Source: Adenophora triphylla var. japonica
Lineage: Eukaryota > Streptophyta > Magnoliopsida > Asterales > Campanulaceae
DNA: 64,000 bases
Assembly: GCA_022495995.1 (NCBI GenBank)
Contig: JAFEMH010000333.1
Location: 434,001-498,000, forward strand
Direction of reading: 5' to 3'
The notes under the pieces are model-generated. The model saw only the letters and a list, made by a program, of their open reading frames with translations. It was not told the DNA's origin and did not search any database. Numbering within the stretch: position 1 is the first letter of the stretch; each line of letters begins with the position of its first letter. The position numbers were made by a program, and so were the translations under genes. Below, piece by piece: positions 34,216-46,257 of this stretch.

Positions 34216-35399
34216 TTTCAAACACTCGGACTTGTAAATGACAGCATTTAAAATGCGATATCGATGGAATCAAATGATCCGGAATTGTAAAGTACGATCG
34301 ACGAGCTAAACAGCTCGGAATTGTAAATTTGCGTGAATGTAAATGACGTTCGACGGATCAAATGGTCCAGAATTGGTAAATGACAGGAAAGTAAATGACG
34401 ATCGACGGATCAAACGATCCGAAATTGGTAAATGACATAAAAATAAATGGAACAGGATCGGAACGCCGTTTTAACCCGAGATTACTTCTCTTACGAGAAG
34501 AGAAGAGGATCTAGGGACTAAAACGTATCGGACCCCATTAGACGGAGACGTCTACATTTCAACAACGTCGTCCGAAACGGTTGTAGCGACTGGCGTGTAA
34601 ACCGATATGGAACGAGAGTTTTAGAGAGAGAGGGAGCTACCTATGGCTAGGGTCGGCTCCTTTGGCTCGGGGGACGTATACGGGATATGGAAGAGTGCTT
34701 GGAATGGTGTTTCGAGGTGGCGAGGGTTGTATTTGATCGAAATATGAAGTTTTCACGCAAAGCGAGGTAAAACCGGGGCTCGAGAGAGGTGAAAACTGGT
34801 TTGGGCCGTGGCTTTTGGGTGAAAGGGAGTAAATTTTGTTGTTATAAATGGCTTTGACAGCCTCTATATTTATATGTGAATTTTTAGCATGAGTCCGGAC
34901 GGATTGAGGGTGAAAACCAGGGGGTTTTGTGAAACTTTGGAAATTGGAGGGACTTGCTGGCAATTCTGGATTGTCTGCAAATGAGTCCGGCCGGACTGAG
35001 ACTGTATACCTGGGGTATTTTAGTCTTTTCTCATTGATTTTTGATTGATGTTGATGGGGGAGCTGTGGCATGCAAGCCACATGTCCCTGTGACTCACAGG
35101 TCATGGAAGTTCGTGCCATATTTCTTGGTTTTGTCCGTTTTTAAAATAACTGTCCGGAAAATGTTCGAAACGCCCTCGAAAAGTGCTGAAAAGTACATTT
35201 TTCAGGGAAAGCCGTACTTTTATGTGCGACGTCATGTGTTGAGTACGCTTTGACATCGGGATGCACGGGGAAGTCCCGAGACGTCTCGTTAGCATGGCAA
35301 CGGGGAGCTTAATGGGTTCCGGTTAACCTGGAGTGGGCCAGTTAACGGATTCCGGTTAACTTCTAATGGATTTTGATGATCTGGATTTGGATTCTTACT
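34216..35399 (-). repeat. LTR-A proximal half, minus orientation
   Basis: Homologous to 55,312-56,519, with many C-to-T/G-to-A differences. Palindromes at 34,892-34,905 (degenerate) and 34,984-34,997 (perfect) lie upstream of a TATA-like TATAAATATA on the minus strand near 34,865-34,875. By eye it is closer to the 54,356-56,519 LTR than to the 1-1,919 LTR. It is followed on its internal side by the polypurine tract (minus strand GGGGCTAA) at 35,400. Confidence 0.85.
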
Positions 35400-36860
35400 G
35401 TTAGCCCCTCAGCGACATCACATCCGAAGGAGGTAGGGTCATTGAAAAAGATAAGGATCCAATCGGAATGCCTTACTTTGAAACAGACCTGGGCGGTCAG
35501 CTGGCTGGACCATTAGCGAAAGGATTCCTATGTATCCCGAGCGGGAATCAAGCCGATCGTAGTTCGTAGGTGCAAGGAGCCGCGCGTGGGGACCTTAACC
35601 TGAGAGAGATTGTTGTGAGGCGTCTGAACCTGAATGGAGACTATTGTGAGGCGTCTGAACCTGGGATTTCTGAAACCTTTGAGGGCGTGTGGCGCCTCAG
35701 ACCGGAGTGGCTAAACATATGAGGGCATGTGGCACCTCAGACCGGAGTTACTGAAACATACGAGGGCGTGTCCTGCCTTAGACCAAAGTTACTTGAACAT
35801 GCGAGGGCGTATGGCGCCTCAGACTGGAGTTACTGGAACATGCGAGGGCATGTGGCGCCTCAAACCGGAGTTGCTAAAATATACGAGGGCGTGTGGCCCC
35901 TCAGTTCGAAGTTGCGAGGATGCGTTTATCCTGAGACGAAGGCGTTCGTGCCTTGAGTACTGGACTAATGATGACTGCCAGGTTTATCTGCAGGGGATAG
36001 GGTGGCAATGATGGGAATGGTTGTGTTAAACTAGCGCTATTAACAACACGGAAGGATTGGCATTCTAACGATGGGGTTAGGAACGCGATGTGGTCTCGGG
36101 AGAGACTGACACATTGCTAGGGAAAAGCATCCAGAGTTCTGACGGGGTCAGTTAGGAACTGAGGGGGTTGATTGACATTTTCTTCCTTAGACGGATGGTC
36201 TTAGGATCCTGCTGGGGAGGAGCGTTTGGGCTGACGGCGATGGCCAAAGAGGGATTGTTGTGCGGGCTTACCTTGATGGCCGCTGAGGTGGGATGATCGG
36301 GCTTACGACTGGCGGCCGGGGAAGTGAACGTTGGTGAAAACCAATAGAAATTTTGACGTCGGGAAGCCCGAATTGTGACTTGAATGTCCGGAGACAGGGT
36401 GGAGCGTTTGAATGTCAAACGTCGATTGGGGAAATGGAATGAGCGTTTGAATGTCAAATGTCAACCTGAGATGTCAATGAGCGTTTGAATGTCAAACGTC
36501 AACGGGGGATTTGAGAATTTAACGTCTGGAGAAGAGCGTTAGTGAAAACTAATTGGGAATTTAACGCCTGGAGACGAGCGTTAGTGAGAACTAACTGGGA
36601 ATTTAACGTCTGGAGATGAGCGTTAGTGAAAACTAACTGGGAATTTAACGTCTGGAGACGAGCGTTAGTGAAAACTAACTGGGAATTTAACGTCTGGAGA
36701 CGAGCGTTAGTGAAAACTAATTGGACTTGACCTCGGGGGAGGGGGTGTTAGAAAGGTCTAACTTGGGGAAATTTTACACTTTTGGGGGCCAAAAGGGGTA
36801 AAATTGAAACTGCGAGAAGTTGAGGGGCCAAAGTGGCAAGGAATCTTTTTGCTGCAGAAA
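35400..36860 (-). repeat. Tat 3' untranslated region with 41-bp and 42-bp arrays
   Basis: A 40-41 bp array (GAGGGCGTGTGGCGCCTCAG at 35,681, 35,721, 35,762, 35,803, 35,844 and 35,885) is followed by a single 130-bp-type unit near 36,230-36,330 and a 42-bp array at 36,510-36,725. Each 42-bp unit contains CGTC-tgga-GACG and GTTAG-tgaaaa-CTAAC. No gene. Confidence 0.85.
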
Positions 36861-36861
36861 G

Positions 36862-36875
36862 AGTCCGGCCGGACT
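36862..36875. promoter_or_regulatory. Palindrome upstream of the second PMD gene copy
   Basis: A perfect AGTCCGGCCGGACT, 152-165 bases before the ATG at 37,027, at the position equivalent to 4,967-4,980. Confidence 0.5.
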
Positions 36876-37026
36876 GAACCTGAAGTTGACCAGGTTCATT
36901 CCAGCGCAGAGGCAGAGGCAAAATTTGGTCATTTCTTACATTTTTTTAGGCGAAAATGAGAGAAAAGAGAGAAGAAAACTCTTCCCAACTTGTGAGTTTT
37001 GCTCAAATTTGCAAGGGAAAATCAAC

Positions 37027-38627
37027 ATGGAGGGTGATTTGGGACCAATGGCTCGTCATGGAAGGACCGATAACGAAAGAACGCGGTTGGTACGGACCAT
37101 TCGAACTACTGTTCTTCCATTGAATCCGACGGAGTTCTACCCGGCTCGAGAGACTCACAAATCCAAAGGAGGGATCTAAAGAGAGGTAAACTTCCTTCAA
37201 ATTTCATTAATTTTAAGAATGTGCATTCTTTAAATGTTAGGAATTTGACTAGAAATGAGTTAGGGATTTTGGTGCCCGGATTGGGGCTTTTGACTTTGCT
37301 ATGCGCCTTTTTTCGAAATTGACTAGATTGTTGTTCAATTGACACTATGGGTAGATGACATAAAAATTTTAGTTGTAAAATTCCATGCCTAGATGCATTT
37401 TCTGAATTTAAAGTATGTTTAAATCGGGACGGAGTAAATTTTCGAAATGTTCGAAAGAATTTGAAAGTTCCGAATTCGACGGAGTTTTCGAAAGGTTTTG
37501 AAAGTTCCGGGTTCGACGGAGTTTTTGAAATGCTTTGAAAGTTTCAGATTCAAAGGAGTTTTCGACATGTTTTGAATGTTCCGGATTCGACGGAGTTTTC
37601 GAAATGTTTTGAATGTTCCGGATTCGATGGAGTTTTCGAAATGTTTTGAAAGTTACGGATTCGACGGAGTTTTCGAAATGTTTTGAAATCTTGGACCGTT
37701 AATACTCCAACCGAGATGGAAGTATTTTAGGAAGAAATGAGAACTGTATCTGCGTTGCATCTTTTTGGCATGCGTTCATGCACTCTGTTGATGTCGCTTC
37801 TGTACTTAACGTATTCTTGCCTTGTTCACCTACAGGGGCGAGGGACAGTTGACGTTCACAACCTGAAGAGTCGGGGAGCCTTCGAGGCAGTTCAAGCGCT
37901 ATGGGAGATACTCCCGAATGAGGCTCGGGACGGAGAGAGGAGTCCAGGGCAGCTTGTGGTTGACTCCGGTTTGGCTGGATTTATCAGCGCGGTCGCCGCG
38001 GTGGCTGTGACGCAGAGGGCAAGGTCCATGTACCTAGCTCTAAGCGAGTACTGGTGGGATACGACCCACACTTTTCATTTTAGGTGGGGGGAGGCGACTG
38101 TGACTCCCACTGACTTTGCGGCGATCACTGGGTTGCCGACCTGGGGCAACGCGCTAGTGTGGGTGGACGGTTATACTCCAGGACAGTTGTCGGAGCTGCT
38201 GGGTTTCGATATTACCGATGCCAGGGGCTTAGGAATTTGGTACAGGCCGATGGAAAAACATCTGAGGAGGGGGATTGATGCATATGGGGAGGGGTCCCCT
38301 AGGATGACCGCTGAGCGCCTGGCACGAGGGTTCCTATGGTTCGCGTTGTCAGCAACTCTGTTTCTGACTTCTGACACATCCTGTCACTTCCCTTTGCTCG
38401 GGTCGCCGATCGATCCGGGACGCCGTGAGGGGGTTTGCATGGGGGGAGGATGGACTGGCCGAGCTCTACCATACCTTGGACAGGTTCTCGCGGGGAGAGG
38501 AGAACACCTTGTGTTGCTTCTCATTTGCTTTGGATGTAAGTTCATTTCTTTTTCTCTTCCTTGTCTCATTTCTGTATCCGTATGTATCTGCTCTGTAGCT
38601 GACATAACTTTCCATTTGCTTGACATG
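37027..38627 (+). pseudogene. PMD accessory gene, second copy, truncated by Tekay-like LTR
   Basis: Exon 1 is 37,027-37,185 (ATGGAGGGTGATTTGG, then GPMARHGRTDNERTRLVRT), with an in-frame TAA at 37,177. Intron 1 holds 37-bp repeats. Exon 2, 37,836-38,535, is open over 233 codons: GRGTVDVHNLKSRGAF, QLVVDSGLAGFISA, EYWWDTTHTFHFRWG, EATVTPTDFAAITGLP, LGFDITDARGLGI, MTAERLARGFLWFALSATLF. This is the plant mobile domain. The frame upstream of 37,836 (from the ATG at 37,737) is intronic read-through, not the real start. The gene is cut at 38,627, in the second intron just before the expected acceptor, by a TGTGACG LTR start. It serves as the better reference for frameshifts in the 5,151 copy. Confidence 0.85.
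37460..37690 (+). repeat. 37-bp intronic array, second copy
   Basis: About six degenerate units of the type TTCGACGGAGTTTTCGAAATG / GAAAGTTCCGG, in the same intron as the 5,555-5,905 array. Confidence 0.8.
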
Positions 38628-38890
38628 TGACGACCCCAACCCTAGGCACTAATTTTAAATATTATATTATATGCTTTTAATATTTATGTTAACTTTATGT
38701 GTTCATTTATGTCTTTAAATTCTTAAATTAAGATAAATTGGATGAGAAGTAACATTATAATCTTTTAAGAATTCATTGGAAATTAAATAAAGAACAATGG
38801 AGAATAATAAAAATAGAAATAGATAAATAGTAAGAGGAGATTAAAAATGGGTAGAATAAATAATTAGAGGGAAGGGTTAATTTTAATTTA
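38628..38890 (+). repeat. Head of a diverged Tekay-like LTR
   Basis: Starts TGTGACGACCCCAACCCTAG and is homologous to the first about 250 bp of the 42,075 LTR, but clearly diverged (TGTCACGACCCTAAAACTAG there). It ends near 38,890 directly against protease coding sequence, so LTR tail, PBS and gag are all missing here. It is either a second, related element or a recombination product. Confidence 0.7.
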
Positions 38891-38894
38891 TATT

Positions 38895-41800
38895 TGTGGG
38901 CATGTGTTGCCGGCGGATTTAGTAGAGTTAGAAATCCAGGATTTTGATGTTATTCTTGGTATGGATTGGTTGAGTCATTACCATGCCATGGTTGATTGTC
39001 GTAGGAAGAAGGTCTTATTTGATATACCTGATATGCCATCTTTTGTGTTTGATGCCGACAAGTCTATGTTTGGTATTCATGTCATTTCTGCTATAAAGGC
39101 TAGAAAAATGCTTTCTAAGGGGTGTGTGGGGTATTTGGCTTATGTGGTAGATTCAAGTAAAAAGTCCCCTGATTTAGCTCATGTTCCCGTAGTAAATGAA
39201 TTTGGTGATGTGTTTTCTACTGAGTACTCTATGCCTCCTGATCGTGAGGTAGAGTTTTGCATTGATTTAGTGCCCGGTACCACCTCATTTCTAAGGTGCC
39301 TTATAGAATGGCTCCTGCTGAATTAAAAGAGTTGACGAATCAGTTACAAGAGTTGTTAGACCAGGGGTTTATCCGCCCTAGTGTGTCACCGTGGGGAGCT
39401 CCGGTTTTATTTGTCCGTAAGAAGGATGGTACTTTGAGATTGTGTATCGACTACCGTCTTTTGAATCAAGCAACTATCAAGAACAAGTATCCTCTTCCGC
39501 ATATTGATGATATGTTTGATCATCTTCAAGGTTTCGTTATTTACTCAAAGCTTGATTTGAGAAGCAGATACCATCAGTTGAAGATTAGGCCCGATGACAT
39601 TTCTAAAACAGCTTTCAGAACCAGATATGGTCATTATGAGTTCGTGGTTATGCCTTTCGGGTTGACTAACGCTCCATCCGTATTTATGGATATGATGAAC
39701 CGTATCTTCAAGCCGTACCTGGATAGCTTTGTAGTAGTGTTCATCGACGACATTCTTGTATATTCCATGTCCCAGGAGGAACATGAGACTCATTTGAGAA
39801 TTGTCCTTTCTCTTCTCCGTGAAAAGCAATTGTTTGCCAAGTTCAGTAAGTGTGAGTTCTGGCTAGAGCAGATATCTTTCTTGGGGCATGTTGTTTCTAG
39901 TTCGGGGATATCTGTTGATCCTTCCAAGATTGAAGTCGTTGTCAATTGGAAGCAACCTTCCACTGTGACCGAGGTTCGTAGCTTTCTTGGGTTAGCGGGG
40001 TACTACAGGAGGTTTATTGAAGGGTTTTTCTCATATTGCAACTCCGTTAACTCGATTGTCTCGGAAAGATGTATCTTTTATGTGGGATTCCAAATGTGAA
40101 GCTAGTTTTGAAGAGTTGAAGAAAAGGTTGACCTCAGCTCCTGTTCTTACCCTTCTAGACGGTTGCGAGAACTTCATCATTTTCAGTGATGCTTCAAAGG
40201 AGGGTTTGGGATGTGTGTTAATGCATGGTGGGAAAGTGATTTCTTACGCTTCTCGGAAGTTGTCACCGGCTGAACAGAAATATCCTACACATGACATGGA
40301 ATTGGCTGTGATTATTTTTGCGTTGCATAAGTGGAAGCATTATCTATATGGGGCGAGATTTGAGATCTTCACGGACCATAAGAGTTTGAAATACTTATTT
40401 ACATAAAAGGAGTTGAATAACCGACAAAGAAGATGGTTAGAGTTTTTGAAGGACTTCGATTGCGTGATTTCATATCATCCGGGAAGGTGAATGTTGTTGC
40501 AGATGCGATTAGCCGGAAGGCTTACTTGTCAACTTTGAGTTCTAGAGAGGCAAGACATGAGTTGATTTTTGCGAATGTCCGAGCCGTTCCAACTTTGTAT
40601 GGAGATTTGATGGAAGCTCAACAAATTGATCCAGAGTTGAAGAAAATATTGGGACAAGTTCAAGATGGTAAGGCCGGGTATTTTGAGTTGAATAGAGATG
40701 GACTTCTAACTTTTCGAGGTCAAATTTGTGTTCCTTCATCACCGGAGATCAAGAATCGTGTATTAGAGGATGGACATAAGTCCAAATTCGCCATTCATCC
40801 GGGTAGCACGAAGATGTACCAAGATTTAAAATGTGGATATTGGTGGAATGGGATGAAAAGAGAGATAGCGGATTTTGTATCTAAGTGCCTAACATGTCAA
40901 CAAGTCAAAGCTGAACATCAAAGACCGGCGGGATTACTTAAACCATTAGACATTCCGGAGTGGAAATGGGAAGGGATTTCGATGGATTTTGTGACAGGTT
41001 TGCCTCTTACAGCGAAGAAGATGGATGCCATTTGGGTTATAGTGGATAGATTGACGAAATCGGCTCACTTTCTTCCCATGTCAACTAAGTTTTCGATGGA
41101 GAGATTAGCTCAGCTATATATGAAGGAGATTGTTAGACTTCACGGAGTTCCTGTTAGCATCGTTTCTGATAGAGACCCGAGATTCACTTCAAGATTTTGG
41201 AGAGCATTACATGAAGCTTTGGGGTCCAAGTTATGTTTCAGCACGGCGTTTCATCCTCAGACAGATGGGCTGACAGAATGAACTATTCAGATACTTGAGG
41301 ATATGCTTAGAGCTTGTGTGATGGATTTTTAGTTGTCTTGGGAAGATCATCTACCATTGGTTGAGTTCGCCTATAACAACAGTTATCAATCTAGCATCGA
41401 GATGGCTCCGTATGAGGCGTTGTATGGTAGAAGGTGTAGATCTCCTATATGTTGGGATGAAGTGGGTGAGGCCAAGTTATGGGGTCCGGATTTGGTTAGG
41501 GATTCGACTGAGAAAATCAAGGTGATTCGAGATAGGTTGAAGATGACTCAGAGTAGGCAGAAGAGCTACGCCGATAATCGAAGACGGGATTTAACTTTCC
41601 AAGTTGGTGACTTGGTTTTCTTGAAGATTTCTCCGAGGACCGGGATTAAAAGGTTTGGGAATAAAGGGAAACTAGCTCCAAGGTTCGTTGGGCCATTCGA
41701 GATCTTAGAGAAGATTGGGGAATTAGCTTATCGTTTATCTTTGCCTCCGTCTTTCTCCATGCTTCATGATGTATTCCATGTGTCGATGTTAAGAAAGTAT

Positions 41801-42040
41801 TGTCACGATCCTTGTCATATTTTGAGTTCACCTCCCGAAGAGATTCAAGCCGATATGTCCTATATTGAAGAGCCTTTACGAATCTTAGAGTTCCAAGTGA
41901 AAGAGTTGAGAATAAAGAGTATTCCGGTAGTGAAAGTTCTATGGAGAAATCATACTATTGAAGAAGCTACGTGGGATTTAGAGTCGGAAATGAAGGAGAA
42001 GTACCCTTCTTTGTTTGAGAATGCAAGTAAGTTTACCTAA
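38895..42040 (+). pseudogene. Tekay/Del-type pol: protease, RT, RNase H, integrase, chromodomain
   Basis: Plus strand, in order: the C-terminal part of the protease (LEIQDFDVILGMDWLSHYHA; the catalytic DSG side is lost); RT with [47 protein letters not shown] and [10 protein letters not shown] (the Y/FxDD box); RNase H with [18 protein letters not shown] and [11 protein letters not shown]; integrase with [55 protein letters not shown] and FHPQTDG; and a C-terminal chromodomain-like EFQVKELRIKSIPVVKVLW. Frames change near 39,295 and 40,020-40,100; stops lie at 40,404 and 41,281 and near 41,331. It is complete in layout from RT onward but defective. Chromodomain and PPT place it with the chromoviruses. 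Confidence 0.9.
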
Positions 42041-42059
42041 AATTTGGGGCAAATTTTCT

Positions 42060-42074
42060 TTAAGGGGGAGTGAG
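42060..42074 (+). other. Tekay polypurine tract
   Basis: TTAAGGGGGAGTGAG immediately before the 3' LTR start TGTCACGACC at 42,075; typical of Del/Tekay elements. Confidence 0.9.
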
Positions 42075-44513
42075 TGTCACGACCCTAAAACTAGGCACAA
42101 TTTTATCACACGTTGAGCACGTGGGGTTCGGGTGGTAATATTTCATTTTATGCCTTTTATGCTATATGTTAAGTTTATGTGTTCAATTATGTTTTAATTA
42201 ACTTATGGGAAGTTAGGATGGAATTGAATTAAATTTAATGATAAAGGGTCTAAAAGGAATAAATTATAAAGTGTATCATGATTTTATAATATTTGGAAAT
42301 TTTAATAAAAATGATTTGATTTTGTTGAGGTGCTTTTATGTCAAAGTTTAGAAGTGGTGATTATTAGTTTTAAGTGTTCATACATTGAAGAGATTTAGTG
42401 AAATTCTTTATTATTATCCATGGAATTTCAAATGGAAACCTCATTTGGTAAGTATCAGTATTCCTTCTTCCTCTCTTAAACCATCCATGGAGAACAAACC
42501 CTAATGTCCTCTTATAAATAATTCTAGCCACTTCAATACCATTCCGTTTTCAAAACCAAGGGCGGATTTTTGTTTGTGGCGGCAAGGGGATCGTTTAGAG
42601 CTACTCAAATAAATATTTTAATTTTCACCATTTAGGTAAGTTATTATGGATTCCTTTCAAAACTTGTTCATTCATTGATTTTTGTTGTTATAAATGTTTA
42701 TAAACAAGTTTTTTGTAATTTGGAACAATTTTTATGGAGTAACATGGATTTTGGAAAAGTGGGATTTGAAATGGGTATGGTTGGTTGTGTAAGAGTACAA
42801 AAATGGGTTAGTACTTATGTTTTGGTGTTAATGCTTTGTAAAGAATCATTGCATGGCAAGTTGATACAAAGTTTGGTAACAAAATGATGTTATTTGGTGT
42901 TGGATTAGGTTGGAATGTGTATGAAATAGTTTGGAGTTGTATTGCTAAGGGTTAGTATTGGTTTTGGTCACTTAAAAACAGAGGAAGTTTGGCTTGGGTC
43001 AATTTGGGGTAGTTGCTGAAGTGGTACAAATTTTTTTCTGAAATCTGAACAGAGGGCACGACTCGTGGCACGAGTCGCCCCCTGAAATGGAACTAAGTCA
43101 TGCCTATGCTGGGACGAGAGGTTCTGGTGGGGTGTAAAAGTGGCACGAGTCGTGCCCTACCCTGCAGTCCTTGAACAACTTTCTAAGGCCTAGAAACCTA
43201 TTCAAACTAGAACCAAAGTGAAACCTCTTTAACTTAGATTAAAGTAGAATACTTTAGCTACACAATGACACCTTAATTGATCAAAATGGAATAGTAGAAG
43301 TACTTTAAATATTATCGTGAAAATGCTTCGTAGCCTTGATTTGTTCCTTAGCCAAAGTAACTCCAACTTGGTAAATGGAACTTGGATCTTTATAAAGGCT
43401 ATATATTATTGCATATTGGCTATGTAGGGATAGTATATGATATTTTCATACCTCATTTGAGTTCATATGTATGGATTGTTATATATATAGTGTATAAAAT
43501 GAATGTTGCACTATATTGTTGATTGAACATGAGTATGCTTTACCATGTTGTTATATTCTCATCCCTTTGGTGGATTTCATTTCAAGTAACTTATATGTGC
43601 TTGAATTTGTGTTAATCACATGATGTTTAAGGGTATAACAGAATACGATCAATTATGGAAAGTGTGACCTAATGTGATCGGATTATGTTATACTTGTGAC
43701 TGTCCCCTTCTGTGGCCACAGGTTGGGGTTATAGCATCTGTATTGAGCCAAAAGCCTTACAGAGTTGCTACTATCTTATATGGTTCCCTGAAAAATGGGT
43801 CTTATAAGATGTGAATATGCCTAAGCAGTTCACAAGAGATGAGTTATTATAATAGCTCTCTCTGTTATATGTTATTGGTTGTGATGGAATTATGTCCTCC
43901 AATATTGTACGACTTATTGGTCAGATGGAAAAGGTAAACCAAGGTAACGGAATGTGTTTACAGCTTTTCTAATTTGTTATATGCACCTTATATGTGTTGC
44001 ATTTACTTGGCATATTGTGCATTCATAATAACTTATTGAGATTCATTCTCACCCTTCTCCCTTTAATGTTTTAGATCGACCTGAGACAGGAGGACCCAAC
44101 CAGTGAGGGTGGTGCGGAGTTTGTGCTTATATTTTGGGTTGTCGGGTATGTTTATGGTTAGATGGTTTGAATTTTGGTTGTTACTCCTTTGTTGGAGTTT
44201 GTTGATAAAACAAGTTATGTAAAGTGTAATTGTGAACTTAAGCTTTTGTAAATATGGGAACTAAGTAAGTAGTTGTTTAAAGTGGTTGTAGATGGGAACT
44301 TTTGTAAATGTTTGTAAATAAGTTGGTTTGAAGTTGGTAAGTGTTTATCCCTTTTCCTCCAAGTGGAGATGTTCCAAGTTAGTTTTGAATGTTAAGGTTA
44401 AAGTTAGTTTCATTTCAAGTTAAGTAAAAAGTTTTCAAAAATTACAGGTGGTCTTTCGTAGTTTGGGCTCTAAGGCTCGGGACACGTGTTAGGTTCCGGG
44501 TCCGGTGCCCATA
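42075..44513 (+). repeat. Tekay 3' LTR, about 2.44 kb
   Basis: Starts TGTCACGACC after the PPT. A TATA box, TATAAATA, lies at 42,513-42,520. It ends ..GTGCCCATA at 44,513; the other copy (28,817) ends GTGCCCACA, so the terminal CA has become TA by a C-to-T change. It is followed by GGAGT (44,514-44,518), which matches the bases before the Tekay LTR head at 12,648. The short minus- and plus-strand open frames inside are not genes. Confidence 0.9.
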
Positions 44514-46257
44514 GGAGTAGTGTCTTGTCTTCATGTGGCGGGCACAGAATTGGGGGATTCACCAAGTATGTCTTGATTTTCTCGAAAGCCGTCTGGCACT
44601 CGGAGTCTCCTTTGATGTCGGCATTCTTCTTCATCAGTTTGAACATGGGCTCACAGAGAGATGTCAACTGGTTGATGAAGCGACTGATGTACTGATGTCT
44701 TCCCATGAAACTTTTTACTTTTGTCAGGGTCTGAGGCGGCTTCATATCGATGATGGCCTTGATTTTCTTGGGATCGGCTTCGATACCTCTTCCTGTAACC
44801 ATGTACCCCAGTACTTTGCCTCGCTTGACGTCGAAGGTGCACTTCACAGGGTTCAATCTCATGGAGTGCTTTCGAGTCTGTTGAAGAACTTTCTCTCGAT
44901 ACGTCATGTGCCGCATGTCTCGATCCTCCTGGAGTGGATGATCATGTCGTCGACATATACTTCAATTTCTTTGTGAATCATGTCATGGAAGAGGGTTGTT
45001 GTAGCCTCGGTAAGTAGCCCCAGCCGTTCTTCGAATCGAACGACATGACCGTGTAGCGCATGTCCCCCACGGAGTGGTGAAAGCAGTCTTGGCTTGATCT
45101 TCCTAGGACATTTTGATCTGGTTGTATCCGGCAAACCCATCTACGAAGGACTTTACCTCAAAATTAGCCGTGGTGTCGACTAGCATGTCAATGTTGGGCA
45201 GTGGGAAATCATCTTTAGGGCTGGCCTTATTGAGATCCCAGAAATCCATGCAACATCTGACCTTTCCATTGGCCTTGGTGACCGTCACGATGTTGGAGAG
45301 CCAGGTCGGGTACTCAATCACTCTGATGAAACCAACTCGGAGCATTTTCTCAATCTCTTCTTTCACTTGCAAGGACTTCTCTGGCTTGATCTTGCGCAAC
45401 TTCTGTTTGATAGGCTTGGATTCTGGATCCAGGGGAATTCTCTGCTCCACGATCGAGGGATCGAGTCCTGGCATGTCCTGGTATGACCAGGCGAACACGT
45501 CAACATACTCCTGGAGGAGGTTTATCAGGGCTTCCTTTTCTGCATCGGCGAAGAAACTGCCCACTTGTGTCTCTTTAGGCTCTTGCACTGACCCCAGGTT
45601 AACTTTGGTCATAACCTCTTCGGCAGCATGGGCCCGGTTGTCCTCTCGGTCAACTACACGCTTGAGAACTTCTTTAATGTATTGTTCGTTTAATGTGTCT
45701 TCTTCTTTATCAAATGATTTGTTATTAACGTCTTTTAAGTTGTTTGTTAACTTATCAGTTGTTAAAGTGGCAATGAGGGGATACTCCGAAAGATCATACT
45801 TTTCATTAGATGCAAACATAAATACATGGTTGGCTACATTATCATAGTATTTCGGCGTAAGTTCGTTAGATGACTCAGAGGACTGGACTTTGACAAAGAC
45901 TAACTCAGAGGGTTTGAGACCGGGTTTTGGGAGATGTGGGTGCAGGTCCAGGTTGTCTTCCAATTCTGCCTGGCTTGCCCTTGGTCCGGTGAAAGTTACC
46001 CAGTTATCCAGTGGCATTGCTGGATGCTTGATGAGGGTTCGGGGATCGAGAGGCTTGGCTTCTGCTGTCCCAATCATGGCGATCATGCTGTTTTTGGAGC
46101 CCAGGTCAATCAGGTTTGGCACCTCCATGACTTCTTCAAAAAGACTCTGTAGAGCTGGTCCACTGAGAGCATCTTCTACGAATTCTGGTTCCTTCTGCTT
46201 TGGAGTTACTGTCTCGAATGTGGCCTTGATGGCTAACTCAAACAGTCTGTTTCCCAT
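44514..46257 (-). pseudogene. Reverse transcriptase of a Tat element (5' half, copy A2)
   Basis: On the minus strand a 384-codon frame from 46,257 ends in RT: EYVDVFAWSYQDMPGLDPSI, KPIKQKLRKIKPEKSLQVKE, YPTWLSNIVTVTKANGKVR, DLNKASPKDDFPLPNIDMLV. After a stop near 45,105 the YxDD box (EVYVDDMIIHSRR) is in another frame at about 44,940, and the thumb/connection (VKCTFDVKRGKVLGYMV, YISRFINQLTSLCEPMFKLM) in a third. It ends inside RNase H at HEDKTLLL, cut by the Tekay LTR at 44,513. The rest of this RNase H is homologous to the sequence starting at 12,642. A long acidic spacer precedes the RT. Confidence 0.9.

Noticed and set aside
37737..37835. ATG 37,737 as the start of the PMD protein
   Set aside because: The stretch up to 37,835 is intron 1 read-through; the conserved acceptor CTACAG|GGGC and exon 1 at 37,027 give the real gene start.
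42675..42887. 70-residue plus frame in the Tekay LTR
   Set aside because: Lies inside an LTR; the copy at 12,648-13,480 does not keep it open.
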